A stretch of 42,842 bases of DNA from an uncultured Collinsella sp. (GCA_934630385.1 CAKTWE010000006.1:1-42842); one strand, 5' to 3'; positions 7,845 through 16,660 are shown, counted from the first letter of the stretch. Notes: generated from the sequence alone by a model not told the origin. Made by a program: numbers and translations.

Positions 7845-9350
7845 GTGGGGCTCGAGCGTCACACCTATATCTGCATAGACCTTAAGACGTTTTACGCCAG
7901 CGTCGAGTGCGTCGACCGCGGACTCGACCCACTCACTACATGCCTGGTCGTTGCCGACGAATCGCGCGGACGCACGACCATCTGCCTCGCCATCACACAG
8001 GCCATGAAGGACCTCGGGATACACAACCGCTGCCGTCTGTTCGAAATTCCCGACGGCATCGACTGCATCAAGGCCGTACCGCGCATGCAGCACTACATGG
8101 AGGTGTCGGCGCAAATCTACGGCATCTATCTGGAATACGTGAGTCCGCAAGACGTGCACGTCTACTCCATCGATGAGTGCTTTATCGACGTGACGCCCTA
8201 TCTGGACCTCTATCACACCGATGCGGAAGGGTTCGCCTGCACGCTGCGCGACGAGGTCTTGGGACGCACGGGCATCACGGCAACGGTCGGGATCGGCCCC
8301 AACCTATTTCAGGCCAAGGTGGCGCTCGACATCACCGCCAAGCACGTAGCCAGCCGCATTGGCGTACTCGACGACGAAACCTTTCGCAAAGAGATCTGGC
8401 CCCACCGCCCCATCACCGACATCTGGGGCATCGGCCCCGGTGTGGCAGCCCGACTCGAAAAGTATGGCGTCTACGACCTGATGGGCGTCGCCGCCCTTGA
8501 CGAAAACCTGCTCTACGACGAGCTCGGTGTCAATGCCGAGTATCTTATCGATCACGCCTTTGGTCGCGAGTCGACAACCATCGCCGATATCCAAGCTTAT
8601 CGCCCGCAGGCGACCTCGACCACCACAGGACAGGTGCTCTCGAAGGGTTATGCCTACGAGCAGGCCTACACCGTCTTGCGCGAGATGGTCGACAACGCCG
8701 TACTGGACTTGGTCGATAAGCACGTGGTCTGCGACAGCATCTCGCTCTTTGTGGGCTATGCAAGCGAGCGTGCCGACATACGCCGGCTCAACGCCAGCGG
8801 CACGGCGCAGTATATAGACGGCTGCGGACACCTGCGCTCGAGCACCTCGAGCATCGAGCCCGCAGCGACCGACGGCCCCGAGCTCGCGCCCCGCGCGCCC
8901 AGGCCCGTCCAACGCGACGACGAACGCCGACGTTTGGTGCGAGAGGCGCAGGCAATTGACGGCATCTTCGTGGGCGAGCATGGCGGCAAGCCGCGCGGTG
9001 GCTATGCCGCACTGTTCGCGCATTCCAACGCATCCCGCAAGCTGCCCGAACGCACTAATTCGTTTAAGAAGATCATGGGCTATTTCGATGAGCTCTGGGC
9101 GCAAACGGTCGACCCCAAGCGACCGGTCAAGCGTATCAATCTGGGCTTTGGCAATCTGCTTCCCGAAGAATTTGCCACCATCGATCTGTTCAGCGATATC
9201 GAGGCCGATGAGCGCGAGCGCGACCTGGCACGCGCCGTCCTGGCCGTGAAAGGCAAGTACGGCAAGAACGCGCTCGTCAAGGGATTAAGCTTTACCGCCG
9301 GCGCCACCGCGCGCGAACGAAACGACCAAGTTGGAGGACACCGTGCCTAA
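7845..9350 (+). CDS. Y-family DNA polymerase (UmuC/UvrX-like)
   Basis: A 501-residue error-prone translesion polymerase. Catalytic carboxylates are Asp12 in ICIDLKTFYASVE and Asp110-Glu111 in VYSIDECFID, and ATVGIGPNLFQAKVALD is the palm motif. GIGPGVAARLEKYGVYDL matches the helix-hairpin-helix of the thumb. It resembles the longer Firmicutes UvrX/YqjW subgroup rather than DinB. The GTG at 7845 follows GGGAGG by 4 bases; upstream in-frame starts lie in the promoter/operator region. The last codons overlap the start of a YolD-like gene by 8 bases, a pairing known from SOS mutagenesis operons of Gram-positive bacteria and plasmids. Regulated by the adjacent LexA-like boxes. Confidence 0.93.
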   Translation: MGLERHTYICIDLKTFYASVECVDRGLDPLTTCLVVADESRGRTTICLAITQAMKDLGIHNRCRLFEIPDGIDCIKAVPRMQHYMEVSAQIYGIYLEYVSPQDVHVYSIDECFIDVTPYLDLYHTDAEGFACTLRDEVLGRTGITATVGIGPNLFQAKVALDITAKHVASRIGVLDDETFRKEIWPHRPITDIWGIGPGVAARLEKYGVYDLMGVAALDENLLYDELGVNAEYLIDHAFGRESTTIADIQAYRPQATSTTTGQVLSKGYAYEQAYTVLREMVDNAVLDLVDKHVVCDSISLFVGYASERADIRRLNASGTAQYIDGCGHLRSSTSSIEPAATDGPELAPRAPRPVQRDDERRRLVREAQAIDGIFVGEHGGKPRGGYAALFAHSNASRKLPERTNSFKKIMGYFDELWAQTVDPKRPVKRINLGFGNLLPEEFATIDLFSDIEADERERDLARAVLAVKGKYGKNALVKGLSFTAGATARERNDQVGGHRA

Positions 9351-9768
9351 GCCCCAACAACAGCCGATGCGGCCACCGACACCTTTTGAACGCCTAGCGG
9401 ACCCCGAGGGAAGACGTCGCTCCGCCGACCCCAAGCTCACCGCTAACGGCGCCGTCCGTGCCGGCCGTGCCGCGCAGTTTATGCCCTTTGCCGCCCTCAC
9501 GGGATACTACGAACTCGTGCGCAAGCAAGAGATCACCGTCGAACCAAAATGTGAGCTAACGGAAGAGAAAGCCCTCGAGCTTTCGCATAAGTTCGAGGGC
9601 CTCAAACGTGGCGACCTGGTCCGCGTCACCTATTACGATACGTACGGCTATCGCTCCCGCATTGGCATCCTCGACGAGGTGCTCCCCGCCTTCAAACTAC
9701 TCAAGCTCAAAGACATCGCCATCGACTTCGACGACATCGAGGACATTGAGCTACGCGGACGAGCCTAG
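9343..9768 (+). CDS. YolD-like protein
   Basis: A 141-residue YolD-family protein, the usual partner of UvrX-type polymerases. The diagnostic core is AAQFMPFAALTGYYELVRKQEI, followed by LKRGDLVRVTYYDTYGYRSRIGILDEV and a C-terminal IDFDDIEDIEL strand. The N-terminal 40 residues are proline-rich and look disordered. The GTG at 9343 has GGAGG 5 bases upstream and overlaps the polymerase stop, so the two are coupled and share the LexA-controlled promoter. Its molecular role is not established; a polymerase accessory function is inferred. Confidence 0.85.
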   Translation: MPKPQQQPMRPPTPFERLADPEGRRRSADPKLTANGAVRAGRAAQFMPFAALTGYYELVRKQEITVEPKCELTEEKALELSHKFEGLKRGDLVRVTYYDTYGYRSRIGILDEVLPAFKLLKLKDIAIDFDDIEDIELRGRA

Positions 9769-9794
9769 GCAAGGATGCGCATCCAAGGCAAGGC

Positions 9795-10178
9795 CTACAG
9801 CGTCATGACGTAGTAGCCCGCATCTCTCACGGCCGTCTCAAGGACACCACGATCAACCGGCTGTTTAGAGCGCACGCGTGCCGTGTGGTCCGCATACGTC
9901 ACCGTTGCCCACACGCCATCCAGCGCATTGAGGGCATTGGCTACGTTCTGAGCACAGCCGTCACAGCTCATGCCGCCGATGAGCAGTTCATCGCTATAGG
10001 GATAGTGTGACGCATCGGTATCCACCACAACAACCTTTTTGGCCTTCTTGCCGCTCGCACCATCGCTGCAGCAACTCTTCCCGTGTGTCGAAGCGGCAAT
10101 GCGACGCAGTCCAAAAAACATGCCGACGGCAATGACGGCCAGCACGATGAGATTCGCAGGGTTGAGCACGTCGTCCAT
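9795..10178 (-). CDS. Membrane-anchored heavy-metal-associated (HMA) domain protein
   Basis: A 127-residue protein with one N-terminal membrane helix at about 9-24, a short Cys pair (CC at 36-37) in a basic Ser/Gly linker reminiscent of FeoB-associated Cys-rich proteins, and a C-terminal HMA domain whose metal-binding loop is GMSCDGC (Cys72, Cys75). The HMA fold binds Cu(I) or other soft metals and passes them to partners. The ATG at 10178 follows GGAGAAAGGGA. No copper ATPase is nearby. A CsoR-like palindrome lies just upstream. Role in copper or iron trafficking is inference. Confidence 0.75.
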   Translation of the reverse strand: MDDVLNPANLIVLAVIAVGMFFGLRRIAASTHGKSCCSDGASGKKAKKVVVVDTDASHYPYSDELLIGGMSCDGCAQNVANALNALDGVWATVTYADHTARVRSKQPVDRGVLETAVRDAGYYVMTL

Positions 10179-10208
10179 GCGATTCCCTTTCTCCAAACTC
10201 TTATACCT

Positions 10209-10225
10209 ATACCCCCATGGGGTGT
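10209..10225 (-). promoter_or_regulatory. CsoR-type operator candidate
   Basis: The palindrome ATACCCCCATGGGGTGT has the C-tract/G-tract layout of CsoR/RcnR-family operators and sits about 30 bases upstream of the HMA-domain gene, in its probable promoter. Copper-responsive control would fit the HMA domain, but no csoR gene is in the window. Confidence 0.45.
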
Positions 10226-10287
10226 TCCCATCTTACTCCAAACTCGTGTCGGTTCGGTCAATTAGTTTCCCGATTCAAACTTTTTTG

Positions 10288-10330
10288 TTGACCTAGGTTT
10301 ACTTTCGTGTATAAGTTTTCCTAGGCTAAC
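10288..10330 (+). promoter_or_regulatory. Promoter with DtxR/IdeR-like boxes before DUF3793-flavodoxin
   Basis: TTGACC at 10288-10293 and TATAAG at 10310-10315 (16-base spacer) form the promoter. CCTAGGTTTAC overlaps the -35 region and TTTTCCTAGGCTAAC follows the -10; the second contains the AGGCTAAC half of the DtxR/IdeR consensus. Iron-responsive control would suit a flavodoxin operon. Only half-site quality, so tentative. Confidence 0.45.
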
Positions 10331-10354
10331 AACTGAGGACCCGAAAGGAGCATC

Positions 10355-11059
10355 GTGACTCGAACCATTGACATCCCAACATACCAAACGGCTGTCGTGC
10401 GCAACTGCTCCCCTACGCTCGCAGGTATCAAGCCGGCTTCGCTCTTTACCTATCCCGGCGTTTACGCCAACCAAAACGGAGAGCCCGGCGCCGCCCATAT
10501 CGAAGAGCGACGCTCTCGCCTGCTCGCCGTCATAGCCCAATGCAACCGCGAGCTCCAGCCGCTCGGGATCCATATGAGCGTTTTGGTCTGGCGCCCCTGC
10601 GGAGCGCTCATCTATGTGTACCGCCCTGCGGACCTCATGCGATACCTCTCCGACCCCCGCGCCACGACGGCGCTTGCCGCGGAAGGCTACGACGCCTACG
10701 ACCTGCCCGCATCCCTTATGCATCTCGCTGCGCGCATCACGCTGGCAAGCAGCAATGCCGCAGAAAGCGCCTATGACAGCAGCGTCTGCGCACTCGCGCG
10801 AAATAGGCACTGCGATACGGGGTGCATGTGCGAGTTCCCCCACGAAATTGGCTATTTTTTGGGCTATCCCTACGAAGATGTCCATCAGTTTATCGTCCAG
10901 CACGGCGAAAACTATAAGGTCTTTGGCGCATGGAAGGTATACACAAACGTTGAGCAGGCGCTCACGACCTTCGATTCCTATCGCGCATGCACGCAATACC
11001 TTACCTACATCTATCAACAGGGCTGCACCCTGGGACAACTTGTCCAGGCAACCCGATAG
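10355..11059 (+). CDS. DUF3793 family protein
   Basis: A 234-residue soluble protein of the DUF3793 family. The clearest signature is CMCEFPHEIGYFLGYPYEDVHQFI near residue 155-180, followed by the KVFGAWKVY stretch and a C-terminal helix; Cys residues in RHCDTGCMCEF could bind a metal or cofactor. DUF3793 genes commonly precede flavodoxin genes in anaerobes, as here (46 bases upstream of it). The GTG at 10355 follows AAAGGAG. Function unknown; a role in iron limitation or haem/flavin handling is suggested by the boxes at the promoter and by the flavodoxin partner. Confidence 0.8.
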   Translation: MTRTIDIPTYQTAVVRNCSPTLAGIKPASLFTYPGVYANQNGEPGAAHIEERRSRLLAVIAQCNRELQPLGIHMSVLVWRPCGALIYVYRPADLMRYLSDPRATTALAAEGYDAYDLPASLMHLAARITLASSNAAESAYDSSVCALARNRHCDTGCMCEFPHEIGYFLGYPYEDVHQFIVQHGENYKVFGAWKVYTNVEQALTTFDSYRACTQYLTYIYQQGCTLGQLVQATR

Positions 11060-11105
11060 AGCATACAAAGCGCGGCCGCACGCCGCACAACCGAAAGGAA
11101 AACAT

Positions 11106-11525
11106 ATGAGCAAGATCGCAATCGTCTACTGGAGCGGCACGGGCAACACCGAGGCCATGGCAAACCTCGTCGCCGAAGGCGCCACGTCCGCGGGAGCCGA
11201 GACTGAGGTCATCCCCTGCGCCGACTTCTCTGCCGACAAGGCCGCCGAACATGATGCCTTCGCCTTCGGCTGCCCCGCCATGGGCTCCGAGGAGCTTGAG
11301 TATGACGAGTTCCAGCCTATGTGGGACGAGGTCAAGGAGATTCTCGGCGACAAGAAGGTCGTCCTCTTTGGCTCCTATTCGTGGGCCGAGGGCGAGTGGA
11401 TGGACAACTGGAAGGCCGACGCCGACGAGGCCGGCGTCAACGTCGTGGACTCCGTCATTTGCTACGATGCGCCCGACGATGAGGGCGAGGCGGCCTGCAA
11501 GGCTCTGGGGGCGGAGCTGGCATAA
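11106..11525 (+). CDS. Flavodoxin
   Basis: A 139-residue short-chain flavodoxin, an FMN-containing electron carrier that replaces ferredoxin under iron limitation. The N-terminal MSKIAIVYWSGTGNTEAMA holds the phosphate-binding loop SGTGNTE, and FGSYSWAEGEWMDNW gives the second FMN-contact loop with an aromatic residue. It is very acidic, as usual. The start follows GAAAGGAAA. It forms an operon with the DUF3793 gene and ends in a strong hairpin at 11556-11590. Confidence 0.93.
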   Translation: MSKIAIVYWSGTGNTEAMANLVAEGATSAGAETEVIPCADFSADKAAEHDAFAFGCPAMGSEELEYDEFQPMWDEVKEILGDKKVVLFGSYSWAEGEWMDNWKADADEAGVNVVDSVICYDAPDDEGEAACKALGAELA

Positions 11526-11555
11526 ACCACCCATTGACACGGCAGATGCAACGCA

Positions 11556-11590
11556 AACGGGCTCCGGGTCGTCTTAACCCGGAGCCCGTT
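11556..11590. terminator. Terminator between flavodoxin and the giant surface protein gene
   Basis: AACGGGCTCCGGG at 11556-11568 pairs perfectly with CCCGGAGCCCGTT at 11578-11590 around a 9-base loop. The two flanking genes converge on it. It lacks a long T run, so it may act with other factors. Confidence 0.65.
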
Positions 11591-11664
11591 CATCTATAAA
11601 GCCACGACACGGACGCCACAACTCATCCGCGTATCAAACGACGGACGTTACAGGCATCGGGTCG

Positions 11665-14600
11665 CTATGCGTTCTTACGGGTGCGCACACACCACGCACC
11701 AATAGCCGCAAGGCACACGATGCCGACCGCAACACCGGTAACAGCGACCGGATTAACGCCGCCTCGCCCATCCAAAGCACCCTTGCGTGATGCGGCAGCA
11801 GCGGACGTCGCTTTCGAACCGGAAGACTCGTCGGAGCCGGACTTCTTATCGGACTCGCCCTTGTTGGCATCCACATTCTGCGGCATCTCCGACTTCGTGC
11901 CATCCTGCTTATCGCCGGAGCCATCGCCCCTCTGCGAACCGGCCGGCATGACCGCGAGCGTCGGATTCTTCGTCGGAACCGTAGGAACGGGTACCTCGGG
12001 CGTCACGGGTTTTTTCGGGCCGCCCGGTTCGACGACACCGGCTTTTACGCCACCGATCTTGGACCAGCTCACACCGGACCCTGCGAACTTATAGGCCGAA
12101 AGGGCTCGTAAGGCCTGTACCGTCGCAAGCGCGTTGGCGTTGCCGGGCTTACCGTCGGATCCCATGGTATGGGCGTAGCCCTTGCCGTCGGCAACCTCGT
12201 AGGCGCAGATTGCAGCAATCAGGCTATTCGCACCCGTTGCAAAACCGTTCTTGGTATTTACGGGATCCTTGCCAAGAGCCACAAGAGCGAGCAGCACCTG
12301 GGCATTAGACTCGACGGACCCAAAATCGCAAAGGCCGTTCATCTGGCCCCTAAGGAAGCCGAGCGCATTGTCGACAGCAGATGCAACAGAAGGTTGGTCA
12401 TTCGAGGCCAGGGCGACGACGCACCCGTCATCATCGACATAGGGCGCAAGCGCCTGAAGTGCCATAGCGGTCATATCGACGTTGCTCGCACCGCCCGCAT
12501 CGATGGTAAAACCGCCGTCGGGATTCTGGAACGAAAGCAGCGCGCAAACAAGCTGAGCACGCGTCCAAGAAGAGCCGGACGCACGCAACACCTCATTCGA
12601 AATACCCGCCTCGTCAAGGGCAATCAGCGCATAGACCACGTTGTTCGCCGAAGCCACAAGATCTTCGTGAGAGCAAATGTCGGCAATAAGATTCACGCCA
12701 TCGAAAGAGGTGATATCCTCGCCAAGCGCGGTTAGCGCAAGCGCAACACGCTCGCAATCAGTCACCTTGGCGGTGTTGCCCGACCACTCGGTCTTATGAA
12801 CGGCAAGAGACTTCTTGTAATTCGCGATCAGTGCGTCGTCAATCTTGCGCCCCGACGTTGCGAAGGCGTACATCTCCCATTCTTGACCATAGGTGTACGC
12901 ATCGATCGTACGGTTGGCGTCAAAGTACTTGGCAGCGGAAAGGGCGCCCTCGTCGGCCTTTGCCTCGTTATCCGGCGAGGCAACGATTCCGTCAACCGTA
13001 ATCTCAAAGGAGATGGCCTGGGCACCGGCAGTCTGATCGATCGGCGTACCGGTCACCGTATAGGTACCGGCCTTGTTCGCCGTCAGAACATAGGCGCCGC
13101 TCGCCACAAACAAGCCGTCGTCGGGAGCACCGTCAACGTGCTTCCAATCACCAAGAGCGCGTCGGTCGATACTCACGGCATCCGAGGCATCCCGACCTTC
13201 CTCGGTCGTCACACTCCATTTCATACCGGGCTCGGAAACACTCCAGCCCTCGGCATCGTTCTCACCCGTATAACCCAGGTTGAGTTCGACGGTCTTACCG
13301 GCCTTAACGGACGCGGGGACATTCGTGATTGTCACCGACTTCAGTGGGTTCCGGTAGGCGTAGGCAACCTCTCGCTTACCCGAGGAGATGACGCTGCCGT
13401 CCTGGTTTTCGACCGTTGCCTCAAACGTCGTCTTACCGGCCTTATACGGCGTAAAGCCAATCTCGCCACTCGTAGTGTACTCGGCAACCGCAGAATCACT
13501 CGAGGTAACCGTGTAGTTTGCGCGATCGCTCGCGTTTTCGGGTCCCACAACCGGCGCAGCCTTGTCGGTCAGGAAAGCGCCCTTGGCAAGTGGATTGCGG
13601 CCATGCAGATAGATGGTCTCGTGGTCCTCGTTATAGCCAAGCGAAATACTCGTCGCCGGCACATAGGCCGAGCTGACCTTTACGCTCTTATCGGAAAGGT
13701 CGACGTTCGTTCGCGAGGAGACCCGAATCGCTGCCTCGCCCGCCTGCTTAAAGTAGAAACATGCCGATCCGGGATTGGAATAGAGCACGTTCGAAGGCGT
13801 GCCCGCAAAACGAAAGCGCGTATAGGAGACAGGGACGTACTCACTCTCGGGGGTATCGGTGTAATGGACACGAATCTCGAGGTTCTTGACCTCGGAACCC
13901 GTAACCGCAATAGCGCCGCCCGTCACGTTTTCGCCGTTGTACCAAATCTGAAAATCATCAATAGGCTTGGAGGTCGCCTTCACCACAAGGGTCGCGATGT
14001 CTTCAGTGGTGCCATCATCCCTATGGAGCGTGGCGGTTACCGTGCCCACGGCATCGTTGTATACGTGCAGCAGGCCCGTTTTCTCGTTAACGGCGATATC
14101 GCCTCTGTTGGCGTCCGGGGTGCCCCAGGTCACCTTGGCGTCCTTGGGCAAACCCTTGAGCTCAAGCGTGCCCGAGACACAGGCAGCACCGTTCTCACCC
14201 ACCACGACGTCGTCGGGGGACGGGTAAAGTATGCCATCGGCGGCAGTCACGGTCTTGCCGGTGCGGGCAGATGTAAACGTTACCTCGTACTTATTATTTG
14301 CGGCAGGATTCTCGGGCGATTCGTAGTCATGGTCCTCGCCAAAATACGGCAAGCCATCGGCTCCCATGCCCCACACGCTGCCGTTTTCGCCACGGTTGAC
14401 GTTAAGATTTTCGACAAAGGCCGCCGTCTTCATGTCGTCGACATCAACAGCATAGGAGTTGAGAAGCGCCTTCGCGGGGAACTGGGCCTTATTGGTAAGG
14501 CCCTCCTGCCAGTACGTGTTGATGAGCTGGCCTGCGCTATAACTCGAAAAGAGCACGCCGCCGGTAGACGTAGCGGTTGACACACAGTTAGAGACCACGC

Positions 14601-16182
14601 CGCCTTCGAGCGTGCGACCAAAGCCCACAACGCCCTTGCCCGTAACGGACGTAGAGCAATTAATGACAGAGCCCTTTACCTGATTGCCAAGCGGACCAAA
14701 CGATTTGCCGTCGACCGCCTGCTTAAGTTCACCGACGAATGAGACATTTTGGACAACACCGGTAGAGCCGACACTCGCGAACAGCGACTTAACGCCACCG
14801 CCGTTGTTAAAGGTAACGGTATGGCCCTGACCGTCAAACGTGCAGTTGAGCTCACCCGAAGGACCGAAGAACCATTCGTCATCAATCAGGATATCGTTAT
14901 CAAGCACATAGTAGTTGCTCGCATCCTTGACGTTCATATACATGAAATCGCCCTGCGACTTGATATGCTTGACGTTTTCGGGCTGGGCGACGGGGGCCGT
15001 CGACTTCTTCTTCTCGAGGGCGTCCTTAGCCGAATTGAGCGCCTTGACTGCCGCATTTACGTCGGACTGGGAAGCATCGGCGCTGTCGTTGACGGTCCTC
15101 GCGCTCGCAAGGGCGGAGGCAAGAGCAGCCCACGAATCGGATGTATAGTCGGACTCCTTCAGCGATTCAGCAGCCTCGATGGCAGCGGCGAGGGCATCCT
15201 TGTTAACGACAACGGGAGCAGATCCACTCGACAGGATCGGCAAGCCACCGTTAGACGTCCAGGTAAAACCAGTCGCCGGTGCTTCAGCGTTGAGCACGGC
15301 AAGCGATTCAGCAGAAGAGAGGTCGGCGGCTTTAGCCGCGTTTCCCTTGTTAAAGCCGCCATAGTTCATCTCAGCAGGCGAAAAACCTACGGTATATAGG
15401 CAGTTCAACAGCGATCCGGCCTGAGCCTCACCGACCAGGCCACCGTTCATCTCAACGCCTGAGCCGGCAAAATAGGAATTGACGATCTTTCCGGACGTCA
15501 TACCGCCGACCAGGCCACCGGCACAGCCCATCCAGCCGCTAAGGTTCACACTCGCCGTGGACCAGCACATCTGGATGGTGCCAGAAAGTTTCATGGCAAT
15601 GGAGCCCACATTGTCGGTGCTCGAGACCGAGCCCGTCACGCCCAGGTTCTGAATCGAGCCGGTCACATTATTCGCAACGGCCTTGCCGTTAATGGTGACC
15701 GTATGGCCCTGGCCATCCAGGGTGCCGTCAACGGTCTCGATCTGCTGGTCAGTGCCCATCGAAATATTCGCGCCGAGCTTGACGGTCGCACCCGCCTCAA
15801 TGGTCTCAGGCATATCGGCCGCATCGTTGACGACCACCGTCTCGCCCGAGTGCACTACCTTGGCGAAAGAACCTGCTTCTTCGACCGGTGCAGCCGGTAC
15901 CGTTTCCTCGGACGCAATAGACCGCACGGCAACACCGGAGCTTTCCTGCTCCTGTGTGCTGCCGCCATCTGCCATGCCGGTTTCAGCGTCGGCAGAAGGC
16001 TCATCTTCATCAGGCCTGCCCTGCCCAGCATCGCCCGCCGCGGTGACCTGATCGGCCGCCGCGGCTACGCCCGTGCTCACCTCCTCGGCAAACGCGGTCA
16101 TTCCCGTGCTCGAACTGGCAAAGATAAACGCCATGAGCACGACGAGGAATTTCCTCGCACCTGTTCGGATGTTGTTGAGCAT
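11665..16182 (-). CDS. Giant membrane-anchored surface protein with transcobalamin-like alpha/alpha toroid
   Basis: A 1505-residue exported protein. Residues 1-33 are a signal peptide (basic start, hydrophobic core, cleavage near AFAEE). Regions 130-320 and 405-620 are Gly-rich beta-helix repeats with GLUG-like motifs (GGLVGG, GGLVGE). 325-395 is a FIVAR-like helical module. 640-1065 contain Ig-like/BIG2-type beta modules (PATSISL, KAGKTTFEATV). 1080-1370 form a helical repeat of the prenyltransferase/squalene-cyclase toroid type, with FQNPDGGF at 1218-1225. A Pro/Ser/Lys-rich stalk (1380-1465) precedes a membrane helix (1475-1497) and a basic tail; I see no LPXTG. Because a cobalamin riboswitch precedes it and intrinsic factor/transcobalamin use the same toroid fold, B12 capture is the best hypothesis. 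ATG at 16182 follows GGGGGAAAGG. Confidence 0.85.
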   Translation of the reverse strand: MLNNIRTGARKFLVVLMAFIFASSSTGMTAFAEEVSTGVAAAADQVTAAGDAGQGRPDEDEPSADAETGMADGGSTQEQESSGVAVRSIASEETVPAAPVEEAGSFAKVVHSGETVVVNDAADMPETIEAGATVKLGANISMGTDQQIETVDGTLDGQGHTVTINGKAVANNVTGSIQNLGVTGSVSSTDNVGSIAMKLSGTIQMCWSTASVNLSGWMGCAGGLVGGMTSGKIVNSYFAGSGVEMNGGLVGEAQAGSLLNCLYTVGFSPAEMNYGGFNKGNAAKAADLSSAESLAVLNAEAPATGFTWTSNGGLPILSSGSAPVVVNKDALAAAIEAAESLKESDYTSDSWAALASALASARTVNDSADASQSDVNAAVKALNSAKDALEKKKSTAPVAQPENVKHIKSQGDFMYMNVKDASNYYVLDNDILIDDEWFFGPSGELNCTFDGQGHTVTFNNGGGVKSLFASVGSTGVVQNVSFVGELKQAVDGKSFGPLGNQVKGSVINCSTSVTGKGVVGFGRTLEGGVVSNCVSTATSTGGVLFSSYSAGQLINTYWQEGLTNKAQFPAKALLNSYAVDVDDMKTAAFVENLNVNRGENGSVWGMGADGLPYFGEDHDYESPENPAANNKYEVTFTSARTGKTVTAADGILYPSPDDVVVGENGAACVSGTLELKGLPKDAKVTWGTPDANRGDIAVNEKTGLLHVYNDAVGTVTATLHRDDGTTEDIATLVVKATSKPIDDFQIWYNGENVTGGAIAVTGSEVKNLEIRVHYTDTPESEYVPVSYTRFRFAGTPSNVLYSNPGSACFYFKQAGEAAIRVSSRTNVDLSDKSVKVSSAYVPATSISLGYNEDHETIYLHGRNPLAKGAFLTDKAAPVVGPENASDRANYTVTSSDSAVAEYTTSGEIGFTPYKAGKTTFEATVENQDGSVISSGKREVAYAYRNPLKSVTITNVPASVKAGKTVELNLGYTGENDAEGWSVSEPGMKWSVTTEEGRDASDAVSIDRRALGDWKHVDGAPDDGLFVASGAYVLTANKAGTYTVTGTPIDQTAGAQAISFEITVDGIVASPDNEAKADEGALSAAKYFDANRTIDAYTYGQEWEMYAFATSGRKIDDALIANYKKSLAVHKTEWSGNTAKVTDCERVALALTALGEDITSFDGVNLIADICSHEDLVASANNVVYALIALDEAGISNEVLRASGSSWTRAQLVCALLSFQNPDGGFTIDAGGASNVDMTAMALQALAPYVDDDGCVVALASNDQPSVASAVDNALGFLRGQMNGLCDFGSVESNAQVLLALVALGKDPVNTKNGFATGANSLIAAICAYEVADGKGYAHTMGSDGKPGNANALATVQALRALSAYKFAGSGVSWSKIGGVKAGVVEPGGPKKPVTPEVPVPTVPTKNPTLAVMPAGSQRGDGSGDKQDGTKSEMPQNVDANKGESDKKSGSDESSGSKATSAAAASRKGALDGRGGVNPVAVTGVAVGIVCLAAIGAWCVRTRKNA

Positions 16183-16385
16183 CCTTTCCCCCTTGGTCTG
16201 GAAGATCACTACCCCAATAAGAATCGAGGCCGACCATGTAAAGGGAAACGGGACACAGCGAAACGCCCGCACCTGACAGCATGCGGCAATGCCCCCGCAT
16301 CGCATATGGGATGCTTGGGGCAAATATGATGTCATCTTCTGCTCACCGGAATCCAGCGGCTCCCAAAAGACCCTCGACACGAGAA

Positions 16386-16491
16386 GACCATGGGCAAGTA
16401 ATCTGACTCGCGGGACAGCCCCGCACACAGTAACCGCCTTGCCTGGGATTCCCACCCAGTTCCCTTTTATGCGCCAAGCGCACCCATGGTC
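16386..16491 (-). ncRNA. Cobalamin riboswitch (compact form)
   Basis: On the minus strand the closing helix is GACCATGGG with CCCATGGTC (9 bp, perfect). Between them lie AAAAGGGAA, a GGGTGGGAATCCC-type hairpin, the ACTGTGTGCGGGG stretch, the GTCCCGC stem and the B12-box-like AGTCAGATTACTTGCCC, in the order found in known cobalamin riboswitches. At about 106 bases it resembles the compact classes. It is 204 bases upstream of the giant surface protein start and on the same strand. A small CTCG-TGT-CGAG hairpin followed by TTTT lies just 3' (about 16360-16382) and could be part of the expression platform. Confidence 0.85.
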
Positions 16492-16626
16492 CGGCTTCTT
16501 TTCAAACAGCATGTAATTGTATGGAAGACCAGGCAACGAGCGTCCGCCGATATCACGCACACATAATTCACCGAAAATGTGGTTGAAAATCCGCCAGGGC
16601 AACGACGAGACCTTTATCCGAAATGC

Positions 16627-16660
16627 AAAACGGGGCCGCAGCATCATTGCCACGACCCCG
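16627..16660 (-). terminator. Terminator of the amino-acid ABC transporter operon
   Basis: On the minus strand CGGGGTCG pairs with CGGCCCCG (one wobble) and an inner GCA/TGC extends it; TTTT follows. It lies 41 bases past the ATPase stop codon, and upstream of the riboswitch leader. Confidence 0.6.

Noticed and set aside
11665..11800. LPXTG sorting signal at the end of the surface protein
   Set aside because: The C-terminus has a membrane helix and basic tail, but no LPXTG-like pentapeptide before it; membrane anchoring is the simpler reading.
12796..14580. 594-codon plus-strand frame inside the giant surface protein gene
   Set aside because: Antisense to a coherent modular secreted protein; basic, low-information sequence.
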